The position numbers were made by a program, and so were the translations under genes. A DNA stretch of 64,000 nt. Source: JBDSSS01 sp963764195 (GTDB taxonomy: Bacteria > Actinomycetota > Actinomycetes > Actinomycetales > Dermatophilaceae). Below, piece by piece: positions 1-8,350 of this stretch. Within the stretch, counting starts at the first letter, position 1, and each line of letters opens with the position of its first letter. The notes below the pieces were generated by a model. The model had not been told where the DNA came from. It saw only the letters and a list, made by a program, of their open reading frames with translations, and did not search any database. The stretch is taken from the NCBI GenBank assembly GCA_963764195.1, contig CAVXRG010000002.1, positions 372,001-436,000 of the forward strand. The letters are read 5' to 3'.

Positions 1-641
1 GTGATCACGTCGTCGATGGCGATCGGCTGGATCCGGTTCTCGAGCCACTTGGGCGCGATCATCGCGGGCAGCCGGGTCGTGAGGTAGCGCAGCATGTCGA
101 AGGAGGCGGAGCCGTCCCCGAGCACGACGGCCGCCTGCAGGACCGCGGTCGGCACGCCCGAGGACAGGAAGGTGTTGCCGACCTCGACCCGGGAGGCGAG
201 GTGGGGGGAGAGCTCCTCCCCGTCGGGGTGCAGGCCCCCGAGGTAGACGATCCGCTCGACGTCGGCCCGCTTCGCCGCCCCCGCGAAGGCCGCGGCGGCC
301 TCGCGGTCACGCTCGGCGAAGTCCGGCCGGTCATCCATCGAGTGGACGAGGTACCACGCCGTGCGTATGCCGCGCAGCGCCGTGTGCATGTCGCTCTCGG
401 AGGCGACGTCACCCTCGACGACATCGACCCACTGGCGCCAGGGCCGGTCGTCGAGGGAGGCGGCGTGCCGGGTGAGGACCCGCACCGACCAGCCCTCGTC
501 GAGCAGGCGCGGCACGAGGTGGCCGCCGACATAGCCCGACGCGCCGGTGACGAGCGCGGTCCGGTTGCCGTCGCGCACGTTGTCCTGGTCGCTTCCGGGG
601 GTGGTTTCGGGGGTGGGGTCGGTCGTGTTGTCGCGGGTCAC
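1..641 (-). CDS. NAD(P)-binding SDR / epimerase-like protein (3' end outside window)
   Basis: The gene runs leftward off base 1, so only the N-terminal 213 codons are present. After about 30 variable residues there is a Rossmann nucleotide-binding motif (LVTGASGYVGG), followed by the VEGDV, YLVHSM and YLGGL segments typical of atypical extended SDRs of the NmrA/DUF2867 kind. These are usually 300-500 residues long and cytoplasmic. The substrate cannot be told. A GTG start at 641 is chosen because it lies 5 nt after the stop of the upstream CPBP gene, which fits the last position of a long leftward operon. A GTG a few codons before the Rossmann strand is possible. Codon 91 or so uses the rare ATA, imposed by a GTATGCCG octamer at 365. 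Confidence 0.8.
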   Translation of the reverse strand, partial: MTRDNTTDPTPETTPGSDQDNVRDGNRTALVTGASGYVGGHLVPRLLDEGWSVRVLTRHAASLDDRPWRQWVDVVEGDVASESDMHTALRGIRTAWYLVHSMDDRPDFAERDREAAAAFAGAAKRADVERIVYLGGLHPDGEELSPHLASRVEVGNTFLSSGVPTAVLQAAVVLGDGSASFDMLRYLTTRLPAMIAPKWLENRIQPIAIDDVI

Positions 642-646
642 GCGGA

Positions 647-1393
647 TCACCTGGCCAGGTTGAGGACGGGGGGGAGGAGCAGGAGCATGCCGCTGGACCA
701 CGTCACGTGCGTGATGATCGGTCCGAGGATGCCGCCGGTCACGCGCCGCTGGAGAGCGGTGACGATCCCGACGGCAGAGCCGGCGACGACGAGCAGGGGG
801 ACACCGGCGCCCACCGTGGTGAGTGCGTAGATGACCGTCGAGATGACGACCGCCCTCGTGGGCAGGGCGGCGTAGAGGGCGCCGCGGAAGAAGAGCTCCT
901 CGACGACGCCGTTGAGCACGGTGATGGCGAGCACGACAATCGTCGAGCCGAAGCGGGCGTGGTCGAGCAGCGCGTCGACCGGCTCACGCAGGAACGGGAT
1001 CCGCGCCACGACGAGGGCCCCGACGAGGAAGACCCCGAGCAGCAGCGCACCGAGCGCGAGCGACTGGACGATCGGTCGCGCCCGCTGGTTGCCTCGCCGC
1101 GTGTGGCCCCAGCCGACGTGGAGCGGGCCGGACACGAGGGCACCGACCCCCCAGACGAGGGCGAGCCCGATCGTCGCGTAGTAGAACCGGGAGTCGCCCG
1201 GCGGGAGGCGCAGGGCGAAGGCGAGGGCCGCGGTCCCGAGCACGAGGGTGACGGCGACGACGATCCGGCGCCGCGTGCGCCGCGCGGGCGGGTCGGGGTG
1301 CTGGCCCGGCACCGGATCGAAGAGCGCGGCCTCGAGGAAGGCGCGCAGCTCGGCGATGGGGCCCCGGTGCCAGGGCTCGGTCTCGGCGCTCAT
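647..1393 (-). CDS. CPBP-family intramembrane glutamic endopeptidase
   Basis: This 248-residue membrane protein has several hydrophobic helices after residue 45 and carries EELFFRG at 165-171, the hallmark of CPBP (CAAX protease and bacteriocin-processing, PF02517) proteases. A second conserved histidine lies at about 229 (ITHVTW). In the family the Glu pair and His residues form the intramembrane active site. Eukaryotic members (Rce1) trim prenylated proteins, and bacterial substrates are mostly unknown. It lies 21 nt after the photolyase stop and 5 nt before the SDR gene, all leftward, so it is probably co-transcribed with the photoprotection genes. A link to light stress is inferred only from this position. 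Confidence 0.85.
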   Translation of the reverse strand: MSAETEPWHRGPIAELRAFLEAALFDPVPGQHPDPPARRTRRRIVVAVTLVLGTAALAFALRLPPGDSRFYYATIGLALVWGVGALVSGPLHVGWGHTRRGNQRARPIVQSLALGALLLGVFLVGALVVARIPFLREPVDALLDHARFGSTIVVLAITVLNGVVEELFFRGALYAALPTRAVVISTVIYALTTVGAGVPLLVVAGSAVGIVTALQRRVTGGILGPIITHVTWSSGMLLLLPPVLNLAR

Positions 1394-1414
1394 GCCTCAA
1401 GCCTCACAGATTGC

Positions 1415-2773
1415 TCACCGTCGCGCAGATTCGTACCGGGCAAGAGTTTCCTTGCGCTCCCGGTCGTGGTCGACGATGCGCTCGGGGTAGTCGTGGGCGA
1501 AGCCGTCGTCGTGTTTCCACGGCTCGTGGGCGGCGGCCCCCTCGAGGTGGGCCAGCTCCGGCACCCACCGGCGGACGTAGGCGCCGTCCGGGTCGAACTT
1601 CTTGCCCTGGGTGACGGGGTTGAACACGCGGAAGTACGGCGCCGCATCGGTGCCCGTACCGGCGACCCACTGCCAGCCGTGGTTGTTGGAGGCGAGGTCG
1701 CCGTCGATGAGGTGGTCGAGGAAGTGTCGGGCCCCGACCGGCCACCAGACGTGCAGGTCCTTGGTGAGGAAGCTGGCCGTGATCATCCGCAGCCGGTTGT
1801 GCATCCAACCCTGCGCGAGCAGCTGACGCATGCCCGCGTCGACGATCGGGTAGCCGGTCCGGCCCTGCCGCCAGGCCTCGACCCGCTCCTGGGCCTGTGC
1901 GTCGTCGTCGTACTCGAGTCCGGACAGCTCGTCACGCAGGTCGTGCCACGCCGAGTCGGGGCGGTGCCACAGCACGTCGGCGTAGAACTCGCGCCAGGCC
2001 AGCTCGGTGACGAACGTCTCCGCGGCCGTGGTCCGGCCGCTGCCGTGGGCGGCGATGTCGGCGAGGATCGTGCGGGGGTGGATCTCGCCGTACTTGAGCG
2101 GGGCGGACAGGCGGCTCGTCGTGTCGAGGTCGGGCCGGTCCCGCTCGGAGGCGTAGTCGACGAGGTGGTCCTCACGAAAACGCGTCCAGCGCTCGTGCGC
2201 GGCCGCCTCACCCGCCTCGATGTCCGCGAGGTCGGTGACCTCGGGAAGTGGCTCCGACGCCACCGCGTCGGCCCAGCTCACGTCCGAGGGCCGCTCGGCC
2301 GGCGCCGGCCTGCCGTGGTCTCGCCAGGCACGGGAGAAGGGGGTGAAGACCTTGTACGGGGAGCCTGACTGGTTGAGGACCCGCCCGGGGCCGACGGCAT
2401 ACGGCGTGCCGGTGGCGACGAGCCTGCGACCCGTCGAGGCCAGCCGCTCCGCGACTGCGTCGTCGCGTCGGCGGCCATAGGGCGTCGTCTCCCGCGAGAC
2501 GTGCACCTCGTCGGCGCCCACCTCCGTGGCGAGGTCCGGGATGACGTCCCGAGGGTCCCCGGAGCGCAGCACGAGGTGGCCGTCGAGGTCGTCGGACAGG
2601 GCGGCCAGCGACGCCACGAGCCGGTCGGTCCGCGGCGTGCCGGGGCGCAGCAGGTCCGGGTCGAGCACGAAGACGGGCACGACGGAGTCCGCGGCGTCGA
2701 TCGCCGCGAGGAGAGCCGGGTGGTCCGCGAGCCGCAGGTCCCGCCGGAACCAGAGGATGGAGGTCGTCACCAT
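1415..2773 (-). CDS. phr: Deoxyribodipyrimidine photo-lyase (class I CPD photolyase family)
   Basis: The 452-residue product repairs cyclobutane pyrimidine dimers in DNA using blue/near-UV light and FAD. It begins with ILWFRRDLRLADHPAL, the N-terminal alpha/beta photolyase domain that may hold an antenna chromophore. The C-terminal FAD-binding helical domain shows the blocks ELAWREFYADVLW, GYPIVDAGMRQL, WMHNRLRMITASFLTKDL and DGDLASNNHGWQW, including the tryptophans used for electron transfer. Length is normal for the family. ATG 2773 is chosen because it starts exactly at the conserved first strand; a GTG is the next codon. It is 58 nt downstream of the cfa stop and belongs to the leftward run that faces the CarH-type light sensor. 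Confidence 0.93.
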   Translation of the reverse strand: MVTTSILWFRRDLRLADHPALLAAIDAADSVVPVFVLDPDLLRPGTPRTDRLVASLAALSDDLDGHLVLRSGDPRDVIPDLATEVGADEVHVSRETTPYGRRRDDAVAERLASTGRRLVATGTPYAVGPGRVLNQSGSPYKVFTPFSRAWRDHGRPAPAERPSDVSWADAVASEPLPEVTDLADIEAGEAAAHERWTRFREDHLVDYASERDRPDLDTTSRLSAPLKYGEIHPRTILADIAAHGSGRTTAAETFVTELAWREFYADVLWHRPDSAWHDLRDELSGLEYDDDAQAQERVEAWRQGRTGYPIVDAGMRQLLAQGWMHNRLRMITASFLTKDLHVWWPVGARHFLDHLIDGDLASNNHGWQWVAGTGTDAAPYFRVFNPVTQGKKFDPDGAYVRRWVPELAHLEGAAAHEPWKHDDGFAHDYPERIVDHDRERKETLARYESARR

Positions 2774-2831
2774 GACCTGCCCATACCCGGGCCGGAGGAG
2801 CTGGGCAAGGGCGGTCGTCGCTCGGCCCGGC

Positions 2832-4088
2832 TCACACCGTGCCGGCCGTCCGCTCGAGCCGCACCTGCGCCACGTCGAGGTAGCCGGCGGTGAAGCCGGC
2901 CTCGCAATAGGCGAGGTAGAACTCCCACTTGCGCCGGAAGGTCTCGTCGAAGCCGAGGGCCGTGACCTCCTGCCAGCGCGCGTTGAAGGTCGCGCGCCAG
3001 CGGCGCAGCGTCTCGGCGTAGTCGCGGCCGAAGTCGCGCACCCCGGTGACCCGGAGGCTCGTGTGCTCGTCCGTCGTCTCGCGGATCGCCTGGAGGCTCG
3101 GGATGAGACCACCGGGGAAGATGTGCTTCTGGATCCAGCCGTAGGAGTGCTTCGTGGCGAGGAGCCTCTCGTGCGACATGAGGATCGCCTGGACCGCGGC
3201 GATCCCGCCCGGCGCGAGGCGATCGTCGATCGTCGCGAAGTAGGCGGGCCAGAACTCCTCGCCCACCGCCTCGATCATCTCGACGCTGACGATGGCGTCG
3301 AAGCGGCCCTCGACCTCGCGGTAGTCCTGGATCCGGATGTCGACGAGGTCGGACAGGCCCTCCCGCTCGACCCGCTCCGCCGCGAGGGCGGCCTGCTCCC
3401 GCGACAGGGTCACGGTCGTCACGACGGCGCCCCGACGGGCCGCCTCGATGGCGAGCGTGCCCCAGCCGGTGCCGATCTCGAGGACGCGGCTGCCGGACGT
3501 GACGTGGGCGTCGTCGAGGATCGCGTTGACCTTGCGCAGCTGGGCCTGCTCGAAATCCTGGCCCTCCCGCGGCAGGTCGCCGTCGAAGAGCGCCGAGCTG
3601 TAGCTCATCGTCTCGTCGAGGAAGGTCGAGAAGAGGTCGTTGCTCAGGTCGTAGTGGGCCTCGATGTTCTTGCGCGAGCCGAGCAGCGAGTTGCGCTGGG
3701 CCGTCGGGATGCGCCGGTCGACGACTCCCCGCAGCGCGAGCAGGCGCGGCGGCACGGCTGTCGTCATCCGCTCCGCGAACGGCAGGAGGACGTCGACGAG
3801 GTCCGTGCCGGGGGCCGCCTTCCAGTCGCCGGCCATGTAGGCCTCGCCGATCCCGATCTTCGGGTGATGGGCGAGGCGCTCGAACAGCGCTGTGGGCCGG
3901 ACGATCTCGATCGTCGGGTAGCCGGCGCGCGGGAGGCCACCGCCGAGGAGCGTCCCGTCCGGCATGAGCACGTCGACGGGAACCCGCTCGGCGACCTGGG
4001 CGAGGATGCTCCGGGCCACCCGGGCCCGCAGGCAGAACGCACGGAACGCAGGCTTGCGCAGGCAGATCGGTTGGGTCATCGTCGTCAT
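2832..4088 (-). CDS. cfa: Cyclopropane-fatty-acyl-phospholipid synthase family methyltransferase
   Basis: The 418-residue protein is a SAM-dependent methyltransferase that methylates double bonds of membrane phospholipid acyl chains. Motifs seen are YDLSNDLF (146-153), YSSALF (163-168), the SAM-binding loop VLEIGTGWG (202-210), EMIEAVG (270-276) and the terminal YCEAGF (394-399). The residue after EMIE is Ala where E. coli Cfa has His, as in the broader UfaA-like branch, so the exact product (cyclopropane, 10-methyl or other) is open. Its ATG overlaps the DUF1365 stop by 4 nt, which indicates translational coupling. The trio FAD oxidoreductase-DUF1365-Cfa beside a photolyase matches singlet-oxygen or light-inducible sets known in proteobacteria. 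Confidence 0.9.
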   Translation of the reverse strand: MTTMTQPICLRKPAFRAFCLRARVARSILAQVAERVPVDVLMPDGTLLGGGLPRAGYPTIEIVRPTALFERLAHHPKIGIGEAYMAGDWKAAPGTDLVDVLLPFAERMTTAVPPRLLALRGVVDRRIPTAQRNSLLGSRKNIEAHYDLSNDLFSTFLDETMSYSSALFDGDLPREGQDFEQAQLRKVNAILDDAHVTSGSRVLEIGTGWGTLAIEAARRGAVVTTVTLSREQAALAAERVEREGLSDLVDIRIQDYREVEGRFDAIVSVEMIEAVGEEFWPAYFATIDDRLAPGGIAAVQAILMSHERLLATKHSYGWIQKHIFPGGLIPSLQAIRETTDEHTSLRVTGVRDFGRDYAETLRRWRATFNARWQEVTALGFDETFRRKWEFYLAYCEAGFTAGYLDVAQVRLERTAGTV

Positions 4089-4849
4089 CGGACGGCCTCC
4101 TCAGGGTGTCGGGGTCGGGGTGCAACGGGCAGGCGGCGGAGCCACAGCCGGATGCCGTGCAGGCGGATCAGGGCGCTCACGCGCTGGGTCATCAGACCGT
4201 GGCGGCGGATGAGGGACAACAACCGGCGCGGCGTGGCGGGCTCCGGGGTTCCCGTCGTCACGGCCGACAGGATGCGCCGTCCCTCGCGGTCGAGACGGAC
4301 CGACACGGCGACGGTGCCCTCCTCGAGGACGAGCTGGACGGCATACGTCCCGGACACGTCGTTGAAGGGGGAGACGTAGAACGCCTTGTCGATGCTCGCT
4401 GAGCCGGAGGGGGTGAGGTCGAGCAGGTAGGCATGCCGCTCGCCGTAGGTGTTGTGCACCTCGAAGACGACGGCGACGAGCGCGTTGTCGGGGCGCAGGC
4501 ACCAGAAGACGGAGAGGGGGTCGAAGACGTGGCCCAGCACCCGCGCGTTGGCCAGCATGAGGACCCGGTCCTCGGGAGCGAGCACGACGTCCCGTGCGGC
4601 GAGGAAGCGCTCGACGTCACCGCGCAGTCCGCCGCCGAGGCGACCGCGGTCGAGGTGGTCGGCGGCGTCGAAGTGGGCGAACGCCCCCAGCGGCCAGGGG
4701 AACCGGGGGAGCTCGTCGACGTCGACGAGCCACTGGTAGTGCGGGTGGTCGAAGGTGTTGGTCAGCGGCTCGCGCCGGCTGTGCGTCACCGTCCCCTCGA
4801 CGAGGGCCGGCACGGCAGGGGGCGACAGTCGCGGGGTCGTCGCGCTCAC
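4085..4849 (-). CDS. DUF1365 domain protein
   Basis: The product is 254 residues long and has the full DUF1365 pattern: N-terminal HSRREPLTNTFDHPHYQWLV, then RVLGHVFDPLSVFWC, VFEVHNTYGERHAYLL and KAFYVSPFNDVSGTY. The biochemical activity is not established. The family is nearly always next to a flavin amine oxidase-like gene and a cfa gene, so a role in modifying membrane fatty acids is the usual inference. The GTG at 4849 shares its TG with the upstream stop (GTGA overlap), and its own stop overlaps the cfa start (ATGA), making this the coupled middle gene of three. No membrane segment or signal peptide is obvious. Confidence 0.88.
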   Translation of the reverse strand: MSATTPRLSPPAVPALVEGTVTHSRREPLTNTFDHPHYQWLVDVDELPRFPWPLGAFAHFDAADHLDRGRLGGGLRGDVERFLAARDVVLAPEDRVLMLANARVLGHVFDPLSVFWCLRPDNALVAVVFEVHNTYGERHAYLLDLTPSGSASIDKAFYVSPFNDVSGTYAVQLVLEEGTVAVSVRLDREGRRILSAVTTGTPEPATPRRLLSLIRRHGLMTQRVSALIRLHGIRLWLRRLPVAPRPRHPEEAVR

Positions 4850-6126
4850 CACGACGCACCGAGGGACTGGGCGGCCTCGACGCCGGAGCGGCAGCCGTCC
4901 TCGTGGAAACCCCAGCCGAGGTGCGCCCCGGCGAACGCGAGACGCTCGCCACCGGCAGTGCGCAGGCGCTTCGCCGCGGAGACGGCCTCCCGGGTGAAGA
5001 TCGGGTGGTCGTAGGCCATCCGGGCGGTCACCCGGGTCGGGTCGATGTTGCCCTCGGGGTTGAGGGTGACGACGTGGTCGTCGACGTCGTCCAGCCCCAT
5101 CAGCCGGTTCATCCAGTAGCTGACCGTGACGTCGGGAGCGGGGGCGTTGCAGCCGCGCATCCGGTAGTTCCACGAGGCGCGGGCCTCGGGTGCCGTCGGC
5201 AGCACGGAGGAGTCCCGGTGCAGCCAGGTCTCGTTGCGGGAGTAGCGGATCGCGGCGAGGTCGCGCTTCTCCTCCGGGGTCGCGTCGGCGAGGAGCGTGA
5301 GCGCCTGGTCCGCGTGCGTCGCGACGACGGCGCGGTCGAAGGTCTGCATCGGGTCACCGGCGGCGCGCACGTCGACACCGTCGTCGTGCCGGGTCACGTC
5401 GGTCACCCGTGCGGTCCTCCGCACGTCGGGCAGACGCTCGACGAGGCGGTCGACGTAGGTGCCGGACCCGCCGGTGACGGTGCGCCAGGTCGGTGACCCC
5501 GTCACCGTCAGCATGCCGTGGTGGTCGAGGAAGCGGAACAGGTGGCGCGCCGGGTACGTCGCGGCGTCGAGGTCGCCGCTCGACCACACGCACGCGACGA
5601 GCGGGATGGCGAAGTGCCGGACGAAGTGGGTCGAGAAGCCTTCTGCCGCAAGGAACTCGCCCCAGGTGGGGTCGGTCGACCCGTCCTCGAGCAGGCGGCG
5701 GGCCGCTGTGTGGAAGCGGGGCACCTCGGCGAGCATCCGCAGGTGGCGGGGGTCGAGGATCCGCCGCTTCTGGGCGAACATGCCCTTCGCGCCGCGCCCC
5801 CCGGCATACGACAGGCCGCACCCCTCGCACGTGATCGACATGCTCATCTCGGTCGGTTGGGTCGGCACGTCGAGCTCGGCGAAGAGGCGCAGCAGGTGGG
5901 GGTAGGTCCGCTCGTTGTGCACGATGAATCCGCTGTCGATCCGCAGGCTCGGGCCCGCGCCATCCCGGGAGGCGACGTCGTGGGTGTGGGCGTGCCCACC
6001 GAGGCGGTCGTCGGCCTCGAAGAGTGTGACGTCATGCGTCGCGCTGAGCACGTGGGCTGCCGTCAGTCCCGAGACGCCGGCGCCGATGACGGCTGCCGTG
6101 GGCCTGCTGTTGGTCGAAGCGTTCAC
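4846..6126 (-). CDS. FAD/NAD(P)-binding amine oxidase-like oxidoreductase (COG2907 type)
   Basis: The 426-residue flavoprotein starts with a dinucleotide fold, AAVIGAGVSGLTAAHVL at about 11-27, followed by FEADDRLGGHAHT, and ends with FAGAHLGWGFHEDGCRSG, the FAD-contacting C-terminal segment of this amine-oxidase superfamily. The substrate is unknown; in other bacteria the gene goes with cfa and DUF1365. GTG 6126 is preferred over the ATG at 6144, because a perfect AGGAGG lies between them, 6 nt before the GTG and inside the longer reading frame. It is the first gene of the leftward operon, and its promoter lies at 6202-6231. Confidence 0.88.
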   Translation of the reverse strand: MNASTNSRPTAAVIGAGVSGLTAAHVLSATHDVTLFEADDRLGGHAHTHDVASRDGAGPSLRIDSGFIVHNERTYPHLLRLFAELDVPTQPTEMSMSITCEGCGLSYAGGRGAKGMFAQKRRILDPRHLRMLAEVPRFHTAARRLLEDGSTDPTWGEFLAAEGFSTHFVRHFAIPLVACVWSSGDLDAATYPARHLFRFLDHHGMLTVTGSPTWRTVTGGSGTYVDRLVERLPDVRRTARVTDVTRHDDGVDVRAAGDPMQTFDRAVVATHADQALTLLADATPEEKRDLAAIRYSRNETWLHRDSSVLPTAPEARASWNYRMRGCNAPAPDVTVSYWMNRLMGLDDVDDHVVTLNPEGNIDPTRVTARMAYDHPIFTREAVSAAKRLRTAGGERLAFAGAHLGWGFHEDGCRSGVEAAQSLGASW

Positions 6127-6201
6127 CGAGTTCCTCCTGGTCATGCGTGTCCCGAGTGGTTCGGTGTCGCGGGCCCGTTGGATTGTTCAACGAGCAGCGA
6201 C

Positions 6202-6231
6202 ACCGTAGGGTTGCTGTCCAAGGTCTGTCAA
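6202..6231 (-). promoter_or_regulatory. Promoter of the leftward photoprotection operon
   Basis: On the minus strand TTGACA (6231-6226), an 18-nt spacer and TACGGT (6207-6202) make a good vegetative-type promoter about 70 nt upstream of the GTG at 6126. The -35 hexamer lies inside the direct repeats described at 6214-6235. Confidence 0.65.
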
Positions 6232-6235
6232 AGGT
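6214..6235. promoter_or_regulatory. Two adjacent 11-bp direct repeats, probable CarH operator
   Basis: CTGTCCAAGGT (6214-6224) is followed immediately by CTGTCAAAGGT (6225-6235), with one mismatch. CarH binds DNA as a head-to-tail array of MerR domains on about 11-bp direct repeats covering the -35 box, and a CarH-type gene lies 470 bp away. Operator function is an inference. A third, weaker unit could lie at 6203-6213. Confidence 0.55.
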
Positions 6236-6246
6236 TTGGAGAAGGC

Positions 6247-6687
6247 ATGGACATCGTTCGCACCGTCACCGTCGGGCAACCGATCGACGTCGTCTTCGGC
6301 TACCTCAGCGACTTCACGACGACCACCGAGTGGGATCCCGGAACGGTACGCACCGAGCGGGTCTCCGGTGACGGTGGGGTGGGCACCCGCTACCGCAACA
6401 CCTCGACGTTCCTCGGTCGCGAGACCGAGCTCGACTACCTCGTCACCGAGCTCACCCCCGGACGCCGGATCGCGCTGCGCGGGGAGAACGCGACGGTCGT
6501 GGCCAACGACACGATGACCTTCTCCGAGACGGCGGGTGGGGACGAACCGGGAACGACCGTGACCTACCACGCGGCCTTCGAGCTCAAGGGGCTCGCCCGG
6601 TATGCCGCACCCCTGCTCGCCCCCGCGTTCCGCAAGCTCGGCGACGAGGCCGAGAAGGGCCTGCGCGCAGCCCTGACGGCCCTCTGA
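6247..6687 (+). CDS. SRPBCC (START-like) family protein
   Basis: The 146-residue product has the helix-grip pattern of the SRPBCC superfamily: MDIVRTVTVGQPIDVVFGYLSDF at the start, the WDPGTVRTERV and GTRYRN beta strands, and a C-terminal amphipathic helix (APAFRKLGDEAEKGLRAAL). This matches the polyketide cyclase/dehydrase-like or CoxG-like branches, which bind hydrophobic ligands. No enzymatic activity can be assigned. GGAG lies 5 nt before the ATG. It is 13 nt upstream of the CarH-type gene and divergent from the FAD/DUF1365/cfa/photolyase operon, so a role in handling membrane lipids or a chromophore under light stress is plausible but only inferred. Confidence 0.8.
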   Translation: MDIVRTVTVGQPIDVVFGYLSDFTTTTEWDPGTVRTERVSGDGGVGTRYRNTSTFLGRETELDYLVTELTPGRRIALRGENATVVANDTMTFSETAGGDEPGTTVTYHAAFELKGLARYAAPLLAPAFRKLGDEAEKGLRAALTAL

Positions 6688-6700
6688 CGGGAGACTCCGG

Positions 6701-7633
6701 ATGTACACGATCAAGCGGGCCGCCGAGCTGACCGGCATCAGCGTCGCCACCCTCCGGGCCTGGGAGCGGCGGTATGCCGTCGTCACCCCGCGCCGCTCCG
6801 ACGGGGGCTACCGGCTCTACGACGCGGCCGACGTGCGCACGCTCGCGATCATGAACTCCCTCGTCCACGAGGGCTGGTCGGCCCGCCAGGCGGCGCAGGA
6901 GACGCTCGCGAGACTCGCCAACGACGAGCCCGAGTCCGATCGGGGGCGGCCGATGGCTCCCGTTGTGCCGCTCGCGTCGGCCCCGTCGTCCCCCTCGCCG
7001 CAGGCCCGCCGGGCCGCCGGCGACATCGAGGCCCTCGTCGCCGGCGCCGAGCGCCTCGACCCGGCTGCCGTGGCCGAGGTCCTTGACGCCCGCTTCGCCG
7101 CCGCCAGCTACGAGGCCGTCGTCGACGACTGGCTGATGCCGGCCCTCGGGGTGGTCGGCCAGGCGTGGGCGGCGGGCCGCCTCAGCATCGCCGGGGAGCA
7201 CCTCGTGTCGTATGCCGTCCAGCGGCGGCTCGCCGCGTTCTACGAGGCCGCTGCGGGGAGGTCCGACGGGCCGACGGTCATCGTCGGGCTGCCCCCCGAC
7301 TGCCGGCACGAGCTCGGGCTGCTCGCCTTCGCGGTCTCCGCGCGGCGCTCCGGGCTGACGACGGTCTACGTCGGCGCCGACCTCCCCTCCGGCGACTGGG
7401 TGCCGGCCGTCCGCGCCCGCGGCGCCGCCGGGGTCGTGCTCGCCGTCCCCCGGCGCATCGACATCGGGTCGACCCGGCTCATCGCGACCCAGCTGCACGC
7501 CGCCCACCCGCAGGTCGTCATCGGCCTCGGGGGCCGCTTCCAGGACGCCGTCGAGACCGGCTGCATTCCTCTCGGCCACTCGATCGGTCTTGCCGTCAGC
7601 GAGCTGCGCAACCGCCTGCGACGCTCCGCGTGA
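6701..7633 (+). CDS. MerR-type regulator with B12-binding photosensory domain (CarH/LitR family)
   Basis: The 310-residue protein has an N-terminal MerR winged helix (residues 2-70, MYTIKRAAELTGISVATLRAWERRY), a proline/serine linker (85-105), a four-helix cap (about 107-190) and a Rossmann B12-binding domain (192-310). The cap contains the CarH signature W-x9-EH (W156, E166, H167). The B12 domain keeps a possible lower-ligand histidine in RHELG (H203) and the GG loop (277-278). In CarH/LitR proteins adenosylcobalamin drives tetramerisation and repression in the dark, and light breaks the tetramer. The adjacent photolyase and lipid genes fit this. The usual Ser of the SxV motif appears to be Ala (248), so cobalamin binding needs testing. 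Confidence 0.88.
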   Translation: MYTIKRAAELTGISVATLRAWERRYAVVTPRRSDGGYRLYDAADVRTLAIMNSLVHEGWSARQAAQETLARLANDEPESDRGRPMAPVVPLASAPSSPSPQARRAAGDIEALVAGAERLDPAAVAEVLDARFAAASYEAVVDDWLMPALGVVGQAWAAGRLSIAGEHLVSYAVQRRLAAFYEAAAGRSDGPTVIVGLPPDCRHELGLLAFAVSARRSGLTTVYVGADLPSGDWVPAVRARGAAGVVLAVPRRIDIGSTRLIATQLHAAHPQVVIGLGGRFQDAVETGCIPLGHSIGLAVSELRNRLRRSA

Positions 7634-8274
7634 CGACCCGCGCGACGACCCGCGTGACGACCCGCGTGACGACCCGGCGGCTGGCCGCCGGCGCCGTCGC
7701 CGGGATCGCCTTCTTCGCCCTCGTCACGGTGAGCCTGCCCCTGGCCCAGCCCGACCACGTCGTCGTCCGCGACTCGGTCAGCTCCCTCGTGCTCGGCCCG
7801 TGGGGGTGGCTCCAGACCTTTGCCTTCTGGGTCGTCGGCGCGGCCACCTACGCGCTCGGCCTCGCGCTGCGCCGCGTCACCCGGGCACGCGCCGCCCCGG
7901 TGCTGCTGCTCGTCGCTGGTGTCCTCGACGGGGTGCTCGCCGTCTTCGTCACCGGCCGCTCCGGCGAGCCGCTGACGACGGGCAACCGGGTGCACTCGCT
8001 CGCCGCGACCGGGTCGCTGGGCCTCAGCGTGCTGACGATGTTCGTCCTCGCCGTGACCCTGTGGACCTCGCCCCGGTGGTCGAGGGCCGCTCGCGTCAGC
8101 GTCGGGTGGGGTGTCGTCACCGTCCTCGCCTTCGCCGGGAGCCAGGCCGCGACCGGCCAGTTCGGTCTCAGCGAGCGGCTGCTCCTGCTCGGGGTCAACA
8201 GCTGGCAGGCCGCGGCGGCCCTCACGGTGCTGCGCGCTGGACGGCATACGCGCTCATGGGTGGACGTTCGCTGA
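7630..8274 (+). CDS. DUF998 family membrane protein
   Basis: The 214-residue product has about six hydrophobic helices and the DUF998 layout (PDHVVVRDSVSSLVLGPWGW after helix 1, then PLTTGNRVHSLAATGS). Its function is unknown. The GTG at 7630 overlaps the CarH stop (GTGA). The first 48 bases are a 12-bp tandem repeat (ACGACCCGCGTG), which provides three in-frame GTG codons and gives the N-terminus TTRATTRVTTRVTTRR, so the exact start is uncertain. No ribosome site is visible, and translation may depend on coupling to the upstream gene. Confidence 0.75.
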   Translation: MTTRATTRVTTRVTTRRLAAGAVAGIAFFALVTVSLPLAQPDHVVVRDSVSSLVLGPWGWLQTFAFWVVGAATYALGLALRRVTRARAAPVLLLVAGVLDGVLAVFVTGRSGEPLTTGNRVHSLAATGSLGLSVLTMFVLAVTLWTSPRWSRAARVSVGWGVVTVLAFAGSQAATGQFGLSERLLLLGVNSWQAAAALTVLRAGRHTRSWVDVR

Positions 8275-8350
8275 TCCGCGCTGACTGAGGCGTCCCCGGG
8301 TGGAGGATGGGCTGGTGGAGGATCCCCCTCCCCACCGAGGAGACGAGCAG

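Noticed and set aside
2832..6126. 10-methyl (tuberculostearic) fatty acid operon (tms/bfa).
   Set aside because: The flavoprotein is of the amine-oxidase type, not the FAD-linked oxidase of the tms operon, and DUF1365 is present; the COG2907-DUF1365-Cfa set fits better.
7630..7677. 12-bp tandem repeat as an operator for CarH.
   Set aside because: It lies inside the N-terminal codons of the DUF998 gene, encodes TTRV repeats and is all G/C-rich; the 6214-6235 repeats have better position and match.
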